DNA of 64,000 bases from Flavobacterium sp. 5 (GTDB taxonomy: Bacteria; Bacteroidota; Bacteroidia; Flavobacteriales; Flavobacteriaceae). The first letter of the stretch is position 1. Each line of letters begins with the position of its first letter. The DNA is taken from contig NZ_PHUE01000001.1 of NCBI RefSeq assembly GCF_002813295.1, positions 3,162,001-3,226,000 of the forward strand, written 5' to 3'. This document shows positions 54,087 to 61,969 of the stretch, in pieces. The position numbers and the translations under genes were made by a program. The notes under the pieces were generated by a model. The model saw only the letters and a list, made by a program, of their open reading frames with translations. It did no database searches and was not told the DNA's origin.

Positions 54087-54578
54087 ATGAATAATTGGAT
54101 CATTAGAAAAATACAAAAAGAAGATAATCAGGCGGTTGCTCAATTAATAAGAGATGTTTTTGACGAATTGAATATTCCAAAAACTGGAACTGCTTATGAA
54201 GATCCTTATCTTGATTTGATGTTTGAAGAATATAGTAAACCAAGATCAGTTTATTATGTTGTAGAAAACGAGGGGCGAATTGTGGGATGCGCAGGAGTGG
54301 CACAGTTAATAAATGAAGCTGATACTTTCTGTGAATTACAAAAAATGTATTTCCTGCCAGAAACCCGTGGAAAGGGAATTGGCAGCCAAATGATGGAACA
54401 ATGTTTACAAAGCGCTCGTGATTTTGGATTCGAGAAATGCTATTTGGAAACCATGCCTTTTATGTTGGATGCTCAAAAATTATATAAGAAAGTAGGTTTC
54501 GAAAACATTTGTTCACCAATGGGAAGTACAGGGCATACGAGTTGCCCAGTTTGGATGTTGAAAGATTTAAAAATTTAA
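54087..54578 (+). CDS. GNAT-family acetyltransferase
   Basis: 163 residues. The acetyl-CoA motif A is LQKMYFLPETRGKGIGSQMM; a C-terminal YKKVGFENI follows. Substrate unknown. It precedes prmC by 6 bases, so the two are co-transcribed. Confidence 0.93.
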   Translation: MNNWIIRKIQKEDNQAVAQLIRDVFDELNIPKTGTAYEDPYLDLMFEEYSKPRSVYYVVENEGRIVGCAGVAQLINEADTFCELQKMYFLPETRGKGIGSQMMEQCLQSARDFGFEKCYLETMPFMLDAQKLYKKVGFENICSPMGSTGHTSCPVWMLKDLKI

Positions 54579-54584
54579 TTTCCG

Positions 54585-55439
54585 ATGAAAATTAAAGAAT
54601 ACAGAACTCAATTTATTGCAGAACTCACACCAATTTACGATGCTACGGAAGCAGAGAGTTTTTTCTATTTGATATTGGAAGAAAAACAACAATTGAAAAG
54701 AATTGATTTGGCTTTACAGCCTGATTTGGTATTTACAGATGAAGCTATTTTGGTTTGGAATGCTATTTTGAAATCATTAAAACTAGAAATCCCAGTTCAG
54801 TATTTGTTAGGGAAAACCAGCTTTTATGGATTGGATTTCGAAGTCAATTCAGATGTTTTGATTCCGAGACCGGAAACAGAGGAATTGGTTGATTGGATTA
54901 TTAATAGTCAAAAGTCTGAAGGCGAAAATCAAAAGATAAAGATTCTTGATATTGGGACAGGAAGCGGTTGTATTGCTATTTCGTTGGCAAAAAATATTCC
55001 GAATGCTCAGGTTTTTGCTCTTGATGTTTCTGAAAAAGCTTTGGCAAAAGCCCAAAAAAATGCAGTCCTCAATGAGGTAAATATTACGTTTCTTCATCAA
55101 AGTATTCTGGAAACGGTAGATTTAGAGCAAGAGTTTGATATTATTGTTTCGAATCCTCCTTATGTTCGAAATCTGGAAAAAGAGGAAATCAAGAAGAATG
55201 TTTTGGAGTATGAACCACATTTAGCACTATTTGTCGAAGATAATGATGCATTGATATTCTATCGAAAAATAGCCGAATTGGCAAAGAAGAATCTCTCAGA
55301 TTCAGGGCAATTGTACTTTGAGATCAATCAATATTTAGGAAAAGAAATGATTGATTTATTGGAGAAAATGAATTTTAAAAATATCGAACTTCGTAAAGAT
55401 ATTTACGAAAATGATAGAATGGTTCGAAGCACGAAATAA
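54585..55439 (+). CDS. prmC: Release-factor glutamine methyltransferase PrmC
   Basis: 284 residues. An N-terminal helical substrate domain, the SAM motif DIGTGSG (122-128), and the catalytic NPPY (190-193) in IIVSNPPYV. It methylates the GGQ glutamine of RF1 and RF2. Second gene of the GNAT-prmC unit, convergent with the permease gene. Confidence 0.96.
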   Translation: MKIKEYRTQFIAELTPIYDATEAESFFYLILEEKQQLKRIDLALQPDLVFTDEAILVWNAILKSLKLEIPVQYLLGKTSFYGLDFEVNSDVLIPRPETEELVDWIINSQKSEGENQKIKILDIGTGSGCIAISLAKNIPNAQVFALDVSEKALAKAQKNAVLNEVNITFLHQSILETVDLEQEFDIIVSNPPYVRNLEKEEIKKNVLEYEPHLALFVEDNDALIFYRKIAELAKKNLSDSGQLYFEINQYLGKEMIDLLEKMNFKNIELRKDIYENDRMVRSTK

Positions 55440-55497
55440 TATATTTGGTTACGATAGTTAGTCTTGAATATCGTAACCAATATGGTGATTTTAAAAC

Positions 55498-56742
55498 CTA
55501 TTCATATCGTAAAGCCTCAATCGGATCCAAATTTGCCGATTTTATAGAAGGGTACAATCCAGATACAACTGCTACAATAAAACTGGTTGCAAAGGCAGCA
55601 ATAATAGCTCCCCAAGGAACTACAAAGGCAAAGTTCATTAAGCTCGAAATTCCAAAGCCAATTAAAATTCCAAAAATAATCCCTACCAAACCACCAATTT
55701 GACCAATCAATAATGTTTCGATAAAAAACTGAAAAGCAATAGTCGTTTTTTTGGCGCCCAATGCTTTTCGAACTCCAATTTCTCGAGTACGTTCGGTTAC
55801 CGAAACAATCATAATATTCATCAAAGCGATCGATGATCCAAAAATGGTGATAATCCCGATAAGCCATGCTGCCATATTTAAATATTCGGAGATACTCATT
55901 ATTTTATTAATCAAATCATCGCTTCGTACAACACCAAAATTATTGTCTTTTACGGGGCTTAATTTTCGAATCCCACGCATGGCACTAATAGCGTAGTCGG
56001 TTGCAGGGCTTAATAACTCTTTTTTTCCAACCATAACACTCACAGAATAGTTAATGTTTGGAGCAGTAAATAAGGAACGAGCTACTTGTATAGGAATTAA
56101 AAGCCTTAAATCCTGGCTGTTTCCAAAGGTAGAACCTTTCTCTTTTAGCACACCTATAACTTTGAATTTGGCACCACGTACAGAAATCGTTTTGCCTAGC
56201 GGATTAACATCTTTCAAAAGTCCTTTTTTAAAATCGGATCCGATAACACAAACATAAGCATTGTTCGAAATATCAAAATTGGTAAAATTTCTTCCCGCAT
56301 CAGTTTCTAGTCCCGAGTTGGTCAAAAAATGTTCATCGACACCTAATACACTAATTTCGGGATCTGTTTTTGTAGCTTCATATTTTACTTCGGCAGTAGT
56401 TGTAGCTGTAAAGGATAATGACGTTTCGGTCATTGGGTAATTGTATTTGTTCTTGAAAGCCAACGCTTGAGGATAGGAAATAATTGGATTTATAATTTCG
56501 CGTTCCCCGCCACCACGACGGCGAGAGGTGTTTTCGTATTGATTTATGTTAAAAGTATTGGCTCCCATCGAAGCAAAATCAGATGATAATGTGTTCCCCA
56601 AAGCCGCTACAATGGTTAGGATTGCAACCAGTGCTGTTATACCAATGGCAATAATTAATACTGTCAATGTGGTTCGTAGCAATTGCGTTCGGATAGAACC
56701 GAATGCAATTCGGATATTTTCTTTAAATAGTTTTGGCATCAT
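55498..56742 (-). CDS. MacB/FtsX-like ABC transporter permease
   Basis: 414 residues. One N-terminal helix (about 20-45, TLTVLIIAIGITALVAILTIVA), a large periplasmic MacB domain (about 50-280) and three C-terminal FtsX helices (about 290-400) with the family motif VTERTREIGVRKALGA. It would work with a separate ATPase and probably an adaptor protein in efflux or lipoprotein transport; neither is adjacent. A long non-coding gap lies upstream. Confidence 0.94.
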   Translation of the reverse strand: MMPKLFKENIRIAFGSIRTQLLRTTLTVLIIAIGITALVAILTIVAALGNTLSSDFASMGANTFNINQYENTSRRRGGGEREIINPIISYPQALAFKNKYNYPMTETSLSFTATTTAEVKYEATKTDPEISVLGVDEHFLTNSGLETDAGRNFTNFDISNNAYVCVIGSDFKKGLLKDVNPLGKTISVRGAKFKVIGVLKEKGSTFGNSQDLRLLIPIQVARSLFTAPNINYSVSVMVGKKELLSPATDYAISAMRGIRKLSPVKDNNFGVVRSDDLINKIMSISEYLNMAAWLIGIITIFGSSIALMNIMIVSVTERTREIGVRKALGAKKTTIAFQFFIETLLIGQIGGLVGIIFGILIGFGISSLMNFAFVVPWGAIIAAFATSFIVAVVSGLYPSIKSANLDPIEALRYE

Positions 56743-57049
56743 GGTAGTTTGACACGAAAATACAATTTTTGTTACAAAAATGATTTCAGGAAATTCAGAA
56801 ATATTTGAGTGTTTTTTTCTAAGGAGCTACTTCCAGCTTTCACTACAATTTTTTGTCAAAATAATTTATTTTCAATTGCCCAAAAGGAGCTTCCGTTGGT
56901 CGCTCTTTTTGTCAAGAAAATAATATTATTTTTTCCTGCAAAATTTTCACTACATCTGGGCTAGGGCATTTGTGATTAAATAGTGAATTTAGTCTTTATA
57001 ATTTACACCAAATAGATTGCAGCTCTGTCTTGTTAGCCATTTTGTTTAG
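56743..57049. other. Non-coding gap upstream of the permease gene
   Basis: AT-rich with scattered GGAGCT/GAAAGC remnants (GGAGCTACTTCCAGCTTTC near 56822 and GGAGCTTCC near 56886). These look like decayed repeat units. No gene. Confidence 0.4.
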
Positions 57050-57076
57050 TTTATCATGCTGATGAAGGAAGTATCT
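57050..57076 (+). repeat. Left inverted copy of the repeat flanking array B
   Basis: 27 bases beginning TTTATCATGCTGATGAAGG. The reverse complement of 57622-57648 matches 24 of 27 positions, so array B lies between inverted copies. Confidence 0.75.
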
Positions 57077-57182
57077 CCCGAACACTCTTTACAAGATAAC
57101 CTTGCGAATAATTGTCCACAGATTAAAGGGATTCACACTGAATTTATATGTTTTACTTACTTCAAATTACATTGACTGAGTG

Positions 57183-57597
57183 TAGGTACGCCTATGTAAA
57201 CTGTAGGCTCGCCTACCAAAAGCATAGGCATGCCTACGAAATCTATAGGCGTGCCTATCTAAATTGTAGGCGAGCCTATCAAAAGCATAGGCGTGCTTAC
57301 GAAATCTATAGGCGCGCCTATCTAAACTGTAGGCTCGCCTACCAAAACTATAGGCGTTCCTACTAAAATTGGAGGGCAGCCATACTAAAATCGTGGCTCG
57401 CCTAAACAATTATGAGGTACTCCCTGTAAAATGAGAGGCGATACCTTTGAAATAGCGAGGTGAGCCTATCGATTTTGAAGGGGAGACTTAAAAAAACGAG
57501 AGGCGAGCCTTTGAAAATCGAAGGAGCGCCTCTCAAAAAAATAGGCGACACATACAAAATCGAGAGGCGAGCCCTACTATTAGTATGGCGTGCTGTA
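57183..57597. repeat. Palindrome array B: about twenty 12-bp palindromes, 21-bp period
   Basis: The first nine units start at 57183, 57204, 57225, 57246, 57267, 57288, 57309, 57330 and 57351, exactly 21 apart, with consensus TAGGCNNGCCTA. Later units (57373, 57393, 57414, 57435, 57457, 57479, 57500, 57521, 57542, 57564, 57585) drift toward GAGGCGAGCCT with 20-22 bp steps. The 9-base spacers each hold an AAA or AAAA tract and rotate through three types (CCAAAAGCA, CGAAATCTA, TCTAAACTG), giving a 63-bp higher-order repeat. Outer bases covary: GTAGG with CCTAC, ATAGG with CCTAT. Confidence 0.93.
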
Positions 57598-57621
57598 CTA
57601 TGATTGTGAAGCTACTTGCGA

Positions 57622-57648
57622 AGATGCTTCCTTCGTCAGCATGACAAA
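57622..57648 (-). repeat. Right inverted copy of the repeat flanking array B
   Basis: Contains GCTTCCTTCGTCAGCATGAC; reverse complement of the left copy at 57050-57076 with three differences. The following CTTCGGGATGAC also has the look of a Bacteroidota interspersed repeat. Confidence 0.75.
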
Positions 57649-57769
57649 CTCTTCGGGATGACTTTGGGTAATAACAAATTACTATATAGTATTCTACTTT
57701 CTGTCTTCTGAAAACTGCTTTCTAAAATAATGTGTTTGATTGTAAATAATAACAAGGAATCACTATTCT

Positions 57770-57860
57770 CTCCCTTTAGCCCTGATAGAAGTGGAAATCC
57801 TTTTTGTACCGATTTTTTATCGGGACAAAAAGATTGTAACGGATAGCAGGTACCATCTTC
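57770..57860 (+). ncRNA. Structured RNA-like element, copy 2 (resembles the Flavo-1 motif)
   Basis: GATAGAAG (57784-57791) and CGGATAGC (57840-57847) match copy 1 at 31951-32062 in order and orientation. A central hairpin pairs TTTTTGT (57801-57807) with ACAAAAA (57825-57831), and CCGAT with ATCGG, across one mismatch. CCTG (57781-57784) can pair with CAGG (57847-57850). No T-run terminator follows, so it may be an interspersed element rather than an expressed gene. Confidence 0.5.
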
Positions 57861-58072
57861 CTGAAAATGCCAAGTCTTTCTGCTCCAAAAAAATAATCAG
57901 TAGCCGTTTTTGGTTTTGGTTCTTTGCTTTCTCTTGTTTTTACCATATTATTTACTACTAAAAACTTTGATTGGATTTTTGGGAGTAATAATTTTAAAAA
58001 TAAGATATTTGCACTCTATTTAGGATTTGAACCATTTTGTTGAAATCCGAAACTAAATTCTAAAGTAAAACA
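57861..58072. other. Non-coding gap before hisS
   Basis: AT-rich leader region. No exact TAnnTTTG box: the nearest is GATATTTG about 65 bases before the ATG. Nothing else recognised. Confidence 0.4.
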
Positions 58073-59443
58073 ATGGCATCAAAACCAAGTATTCCAAAAG
58101 GAACTAGAGATTTTTCACCTGCTGAGGTGGCAAAAAGACAATACATTATGCAAATCATCAAAAGCAATTTTGAGAAATTTGGATTCCAACCTATAGAAAC
58201 TCCTTCATTTGAAAACTCCGAAACCTTAATGGGGAAATACGGAGAAGAAGGCGACCGATTGATTTTTAAGATATTGAATTCGGGCGATTTTTTGGCAAAA
58301 GCAAATGAAACCCATTTAGAAGCCAAAGACAGTACACGATTAACATCAAGTATTTCCGAAAAAGCATTGCGTTATGATTTGACCGTTCCGTTTGCGCGTT
58401 ATGTGGTACAACATCAAAACGAAATTGAATTTCCGTTCAAGAGATATCAAATTCAGCCAGTTTGGCGTGCCGACCGTCCTCAGAAAGGGCGTTTCAGAGA
58501 ATTTTTTCAATGTGATGCCGATGTGGTGGGTTCTAAATCGTTGTGGCAAGAAGTAGAGTTGGTGCAATTGTACGATTCTGTTTTTACGGCTTTGGGTTTA
58601 CAAGGTGCAACTGTGAAAATTAATAACAGAAAAATACTTTCGGGAATTGCCGAGGTTATTGGTGCATCGGATAAGTTGATTGATTTTACAGTAGCCTTAG
58701 ACAAACTTGATAAAATTGGCGAGGATGGTGTGAAAAAAGAAATGATTGAAAAAGGAATTTCGGAAGAAGCTATTGTTAAAGTTCAGCCGTTGTTTAATTT
58801 CACAGGAACAATTACGGAGAAAATCGAAAAGCTTTCTGTTTTATTATCTTCTTCAGAGGAAGGTATGAAAGGAGTAGAGGAACTTCGTTTTATTTGTGAC
58901 AATGTTTTGAATTTAGGATTGTCTACAGCCAATTTAGATTTGGATGTAACCTTAGCAAGAGGTCTGAATTATTATACAGGAGCAATTTTTGAAGTGGCTG
59001 CACCAAAAACCGTATCTATGGGTTCTATAGGTGGCGGTGGTCGTTATGATGATTTGACTGGTATTTTTGGATTAAAAAATATGAGTGGAGTAGGAATCTC
59101 TTTCGGACTTGATCGAATTTATTTGGTTATCGAAGAGTTAGGTTTGTTTCCAGAAGCAGTAACTTCTACTTCCAAAGCATTATTTATTAATTATGGTGAA
59201 AAAGAAGCTTTCTATTCGATGAAAGCCATTAAGGAATTACGTGCTGCCGGAATAAAAGTAGAATTGTATCCTGATAATGCCAAAGTATCCAAACAGTTTC
59301 AGCATGCTGATAAACGATTTATTCCTTATGCGGTTATTGTAGGCGAAGAAGAGATGAATGATAATCAATTTAGCTTAAAAGACTTGGTATCTGGAGAGCA
59401 GAAAAAAGTAAGTTTGGAAGAGCTTGCAACGATCTTGAAATAA
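58073..59443 (+). CDS. hisS: Histidyl-tRNA synthetase
   Basis: 456 residues. Class II motifs: PKGTRDFSP at the start, motif 2 [19 protein letters not shown], the His-specific [14 protein letters not shown], motif 3 [13 protein letters not shown] with FGLDRIYL, and a C-terminal anticodon-binding domain from about 365. Its original terminator, a perfect palindrome just downstream, has been split by an IS element. Confidence 0.98.
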   Translation: MASKPSIPKGTRDFSPAEVAKRQYIMQIIKSNFEKFGFQPIETPSFENSETLMGKYGEEGDRLIFKILNSGDFLAKANETHLEAKDSTRLTSSISEKALRYDLTVPFARYVVQHQNEIEFPFKRYQIQPVWRADRPQKGRFREFFQCDADVVGSKSLWQEVELVQLYDSVFTALGLQGATVKINNRKILSGIAEVIGASDKLIDFTVALDKLDKIGEDGVKKEMIEKGISEEAIVKVQPLFNFTGTITEKIEKLSVLLSSSEEGMKGVEELRFICDNVLNLGLSTANLDLDVTLARGLNYYTGAIFEVAAPKTVSMGSIGGGGRYDDLTGIFGLKNMSGVGISFGLDRIYLVIEELGLFPEAVTSTSKALFINYGEKEAFYSMKAIKELRAAGIKVELYPDNAKVSKQFQHADKRFIPYAVIVGEEEMNDNQFSLKDLVSGEQKKVSLEELATILK

Positions 59444-59450
59444 TAAAAAA

Positions 59451-59464
59451 GGCTACCAATTGGT
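59451..59464 (+). other. Left half of the hisS terminator with left target-site duplication
   Basis: GGCTACCAATTGGT. Joined to AGCC at 60844-60847 it would give GGCTACCAATTGGTAGCC, a perfect 18-bp palindrome flanked by A- and T-runs. ACCAATTGGT (59455-59464) is repeated at 60834-60843. Confidence 0.8.
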
Positions 59465-59472
59465 TAGTCATG

Positions 59473-59500
59473 GTCGGAAGAAAATCTTCCGACTTTTTTT
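59473..59500 (+). terminator. Terminator inside the left IS end
   Basis: GTCGGAAGA (59473-59481) pairs with TCTTCCGAC (59485-59493) around AAA, followed by seven Ts. It stops transcription coming from hisS before the transposase gene. Confidence 0.85.
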
Positions 59501-59583
59501 GTTTTTAATTATTTATTTAACGAGATTTTTCTTGTTTATAGTATTGATTTTACGTATATTTATTACTGGTAAATCAGTAATCT

Positions 59584-60804
59584 ATGGCAAATTTTAAAGA
59601 CCACAAAGTATCCGTTAAAGAGTTATTAGGCTTCATTCCAGAGGCTCTCTTATCCCATCTTTCCACCAGTACTAAAGTAGATCATTATTCAAAAGTTCTT
59701 CATGGCAAAAAAGTATTTTATCTGCTTTTATATTCTATAATGGATAACGAAAAGCTCAGCCAACGAACATTGGAAGACACCTTTAACTATTCAGGTTTTA
59801 AATCTATATTTAACTTGGATGAATCAGAAACTATCCGAAGAAGTTCAATTTCAGAGAGACTCTCGAAGATTGATGCGAGTTATTTCAAAGAAATTTTTGA
59901 ATGTATGTATGATCGTTTTTCTGAGAGTTACAATCAGTTAGAAAGAGGCAAGTATAATTTAATTCGGGTAGATAGTACCATTGTTGCAGAAGCTGCTGGA
60001 AAACTCAAAGAAGGTATTGATCAAAAAAGCGGTAAAAAACTTATAAAATATAGTGTTTCCTTTGACGGAATTCTTCCTTCTGGTGTTGAGATATTTAATG
60101 CTCAAAGATATTCAGCAGAAGATAATGCTCTTCCCGAAGCTATTTTAAATCAAGTAAAAAAAGATACTGAACATAGCAATATTTACATTATCGACAGAGG
60201 TATTCAATCCACCCGAACTATGAAAGACTTTGATAAAAAGAATATCAAATTTGTTATCAGGTCTAAGGAAAACCGAAAACATCAAGAAATACGGTCTTTG
60301 ATTCTGGAAAATCAGGATTTAGATATTGGAGAAAATATCTTAATTCAAGACAGTATTGTCAACCTTTACACAGGTGTTCCAATAAAAAACAAGCGAGGGA
60401 ACACACATCATCGCCAAGAAAAAGTCGATAATCAATTCAGGCTAGTGGTTGTGAAAAACAAACAAAATCCCGAAAAAGTTTTTTGGTTTATTACTAATGA
60501 TTTTCAACTTACTGCTAAAGAAGTTGCTGATTATTACAGGAAAAGATGGGATATTGAAGTTTTTTTTAGATTTATCAAACAAGAACTCAATTTTAGTCAT
60601 CTTGTTTCACTCAGCAAAAATGGAATAGAAGTAATGGTTTATATGACTTTAATTGTAGCAATGCTTATCCTTATATATAAAAAAGCAAATAATATTGGTT
60701 ATAAAACCGCTAAAAGAAGATTTGTTTTGGAACTTAGAGAACTTATTACTGCAATAATGATAACGTTGGCAGGTGGAGATCCTTCAAAAGTCTTTAAAAC
60801 ATAA
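59584..60804 (+). CDS. IS4-family transposase
   Basis: 406 residues, intact. DDE residues: Asp in LIRVDSTIV, Asp in IYIIDRGIQ, and Glu in the YREK-type segment YYRKRWDIEVFFRFIKQELN. An N-terminal helical domain (1-110) would bind the inverted repeats. Absence of stops or frameshifts suggests a recent, possibly active copy. Base composition resembles the host. Confidence 0.93.
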   Translation: MANFKDHKVSVKELLGFIPEALLSHLSTSTKVDHYSKVLHGKKVFYLLLYSIMDNEKLSQRTLEDTFNYSGFKSIFNLDESETIRRSSISERLSKIDASYFKEIFECMYDRFSESYNQLERGKYNLIRVDSTIVAEAAGKLKEGIDQKSGKKLIKYSVSFDGILPSGVEIFNAQRYSAEDNALPEAILNQVKKDTEHSNIYIIDRGIQSTRTMKDFDKKNIKFVIRSKENRKHQEIRSLILENQDLDIGENILIQDSIVNLYTGVPIKNKRGNTHHRQEKVDNQFRLVVVKNKQNPEKVFWFITNDFQLTAKEVADYYRKRWDIEVFFRFIKQELNFSHLVSLSKNGIEVMVYMTLIVAMLILIYKKANNIGYKTAKRRFVLELRELITAIMITLAGGDPSKVFKT

Positions 60805-60843
60805 GTGGCCGGAATTTCTTCCGACCACTACTAACCAATTGGT

Positions 60844-60855
60844 AGCCTTTTTTTA
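60844..60855 (+). other. Right half of the hisS terminator
   Basis: AGCC followed by a T-run. This is the orphaned 3' arm and T-tract of the terminator split by the IS; the duplicated ACCAATTGGT lies immediately before it. Confidence 0.8.
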
Positions 60856-61545
60856 TGGGATAAGTTTAGATTGATTGAACATCCATTGGTAGATTTTGTC
60901 TTCTCGGAAGTAATGTTCTACACTACCATGATTTCCACCTTTTACAATAGTAAAAGTAACATTGGCATCAGGATCACAGGTTTGGATGGCTTTGACCATT
61001 TTTTTGGATTCCGAAAGCGGAACAATATAATCTTTGTTTCCGTGAATAACCCACAACGGAATCTTGGCCAGATTGTAGGCATCTTTTATGTTTCCGCCTC
61101 CGCAAATAGCAACTGCTGCGGTTATTTTGTCGGGATATTTACCAGCAAAATCAAAAGTTCCGTAACCTCCTAGACTCATTCCGCATACATATACTTTGGA
61201 TAAATCTGTGTTGTAATGGTTTTGTACATATTCTAAAAGCTGTAAAAGTTTGTCTGGATTCCAAGCGCCATGAGCGACTTGGGGTGCTATGACGATCGCC
61301 GGGATTTCTTTTCCTCTTTCGATTGCCCGAATTACACCGTATCGCTTTACTCTGTTCAAATTGGTTCCAGACAGACTTTTTCCGTGTAGAAATAAGATGA
61401 CTGGAGCTTTGTTGTCCAATACTTCTTGCTTGGGTAAATTAATCCAGAAAGGATAATCGGTTTGATCGGTTATGGTTTTTAATTGTGCTTGCGCTGTAGT
61501 AATTGTGCAAAGAATAATTAGGTAGAATAGAGGGGAAAGACGCAT
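60853..61545 (-). CDS. Exported alpha/beta hydrolase, esterase/prolyl-oligopeptidase-like
   Basis: 230 residues. A signal peptide ends in AQA (about 1-20). The triad is Ser124 (CGMSLGGYG), Asp172 (IHGNKDYIVP) and His206 (GGNHGSV); HGKSLSG near 55 forms the oxyanion region. Similar proteins act as feruloyl-type esterases or peptidases in polysaccharide-degrading loci, and a hybrid two-component regulator lies next door, but the substrate is undetermined. Its downstream terminator was split by the IS. Confidence 0.88.
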   Translation of the reverse strand: MRLSPLFYLIILCTITTAQAQLKTITDQTDYPFWINLPKQEVLDNKAPVILFLHGKSLSGTNLNRVKRYGVIRAIERGKEIPAIVIAPQVAHGAWNPDKLLQLLEYVQNHYNTDLSKVYVCGMSLGGYGTFDFAGKYPDKITAAVAICGGGNIKDAYNLAKIPLWVIHGNKDYIVPLSESKKMVKAIQTCDPDANVTFTIVKGGNHGSVEHYFREDKIYQWMFNQSKLIP

Positions 61546-61969
61546 TATTGTTTATAATTGTTTTGACATGGGGTCGCAAATTAAGTTTTTATAATCAATG
61601 CTGACAACTATTTTTGGGTTTTAATGATAAAAAAACGGTTTAGAATTTATAAACCATTTGCGGTTAAATACTTAGCTTTTTTATTACAAACATACCAGTT
61701 ATGCCCGAGATGTTTTTCAGATTCAATATGTAGACAAAATTGTGTAGTTGGATAGATGATGATTTTTATTAAACAAGCATCGTCAATTATTTGTTCTATG
61801 AAAATAAAACATTATTTTTACAATGTTTTATCCCTTCCCCCTTATAATGCAATTTGTTTTATTGCAGGATTAGTTTTCTTCTTATACTATTTTAAAGGCT
61901 ATTAATTTTCAGTTAAATAATAGTACTTCCAATCCGATGTTCTCAAAGCATCATTAAACATATATTTTT
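61546..61969. other. Divergent non-coding gap between the esterase and the hybrid regulator
   Basis: AT-rich. A 10-bp inverted repeat, ATAAAACATT (61804-61813) and AATGTTTTAT (61822-61831), is the only structured feature and could be an operator. No exact TAnnTTTG box and no coding frame were found. Confidence 0.45.

Larger units (their letters stand above)
59465..60833 (+). mobile_element. IS4-family insertion sequence (1369 bp)
   Basis: Ends TAGTCATGGTCGGAAGAAA (left) and, inverted, TAGTAGTGGTCGGAAGAAA (right), 17 of 19 identical. Flanked by direct 10-bp repeats ACCAATTGGT (59455-59464 and 60834-60843). One intact transposase gene. IS4-family elements commonly make duplications of about 9-12 bp. 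The exact ends are slightly ambiguous because the duplicated target is itself palindromic. Confidence 0.88.

Noticed and set aside
57108..57122. DnaA box TTGTCCACA
   Set aside because: A single near match, expected by chance in 64 kb.
57148..57366. Plus-strand repeat-protein gene over array B
   Set aside because: The heptads follow automatically from a 21-bp period, a similar frame exists on the other strand, and there is no promoter or conserved start.
57167..57409. Minus-strand repeat-protein gene over array B
   Set aside because: Same reason as the plus-strand frame; it ends where the repeats decay.
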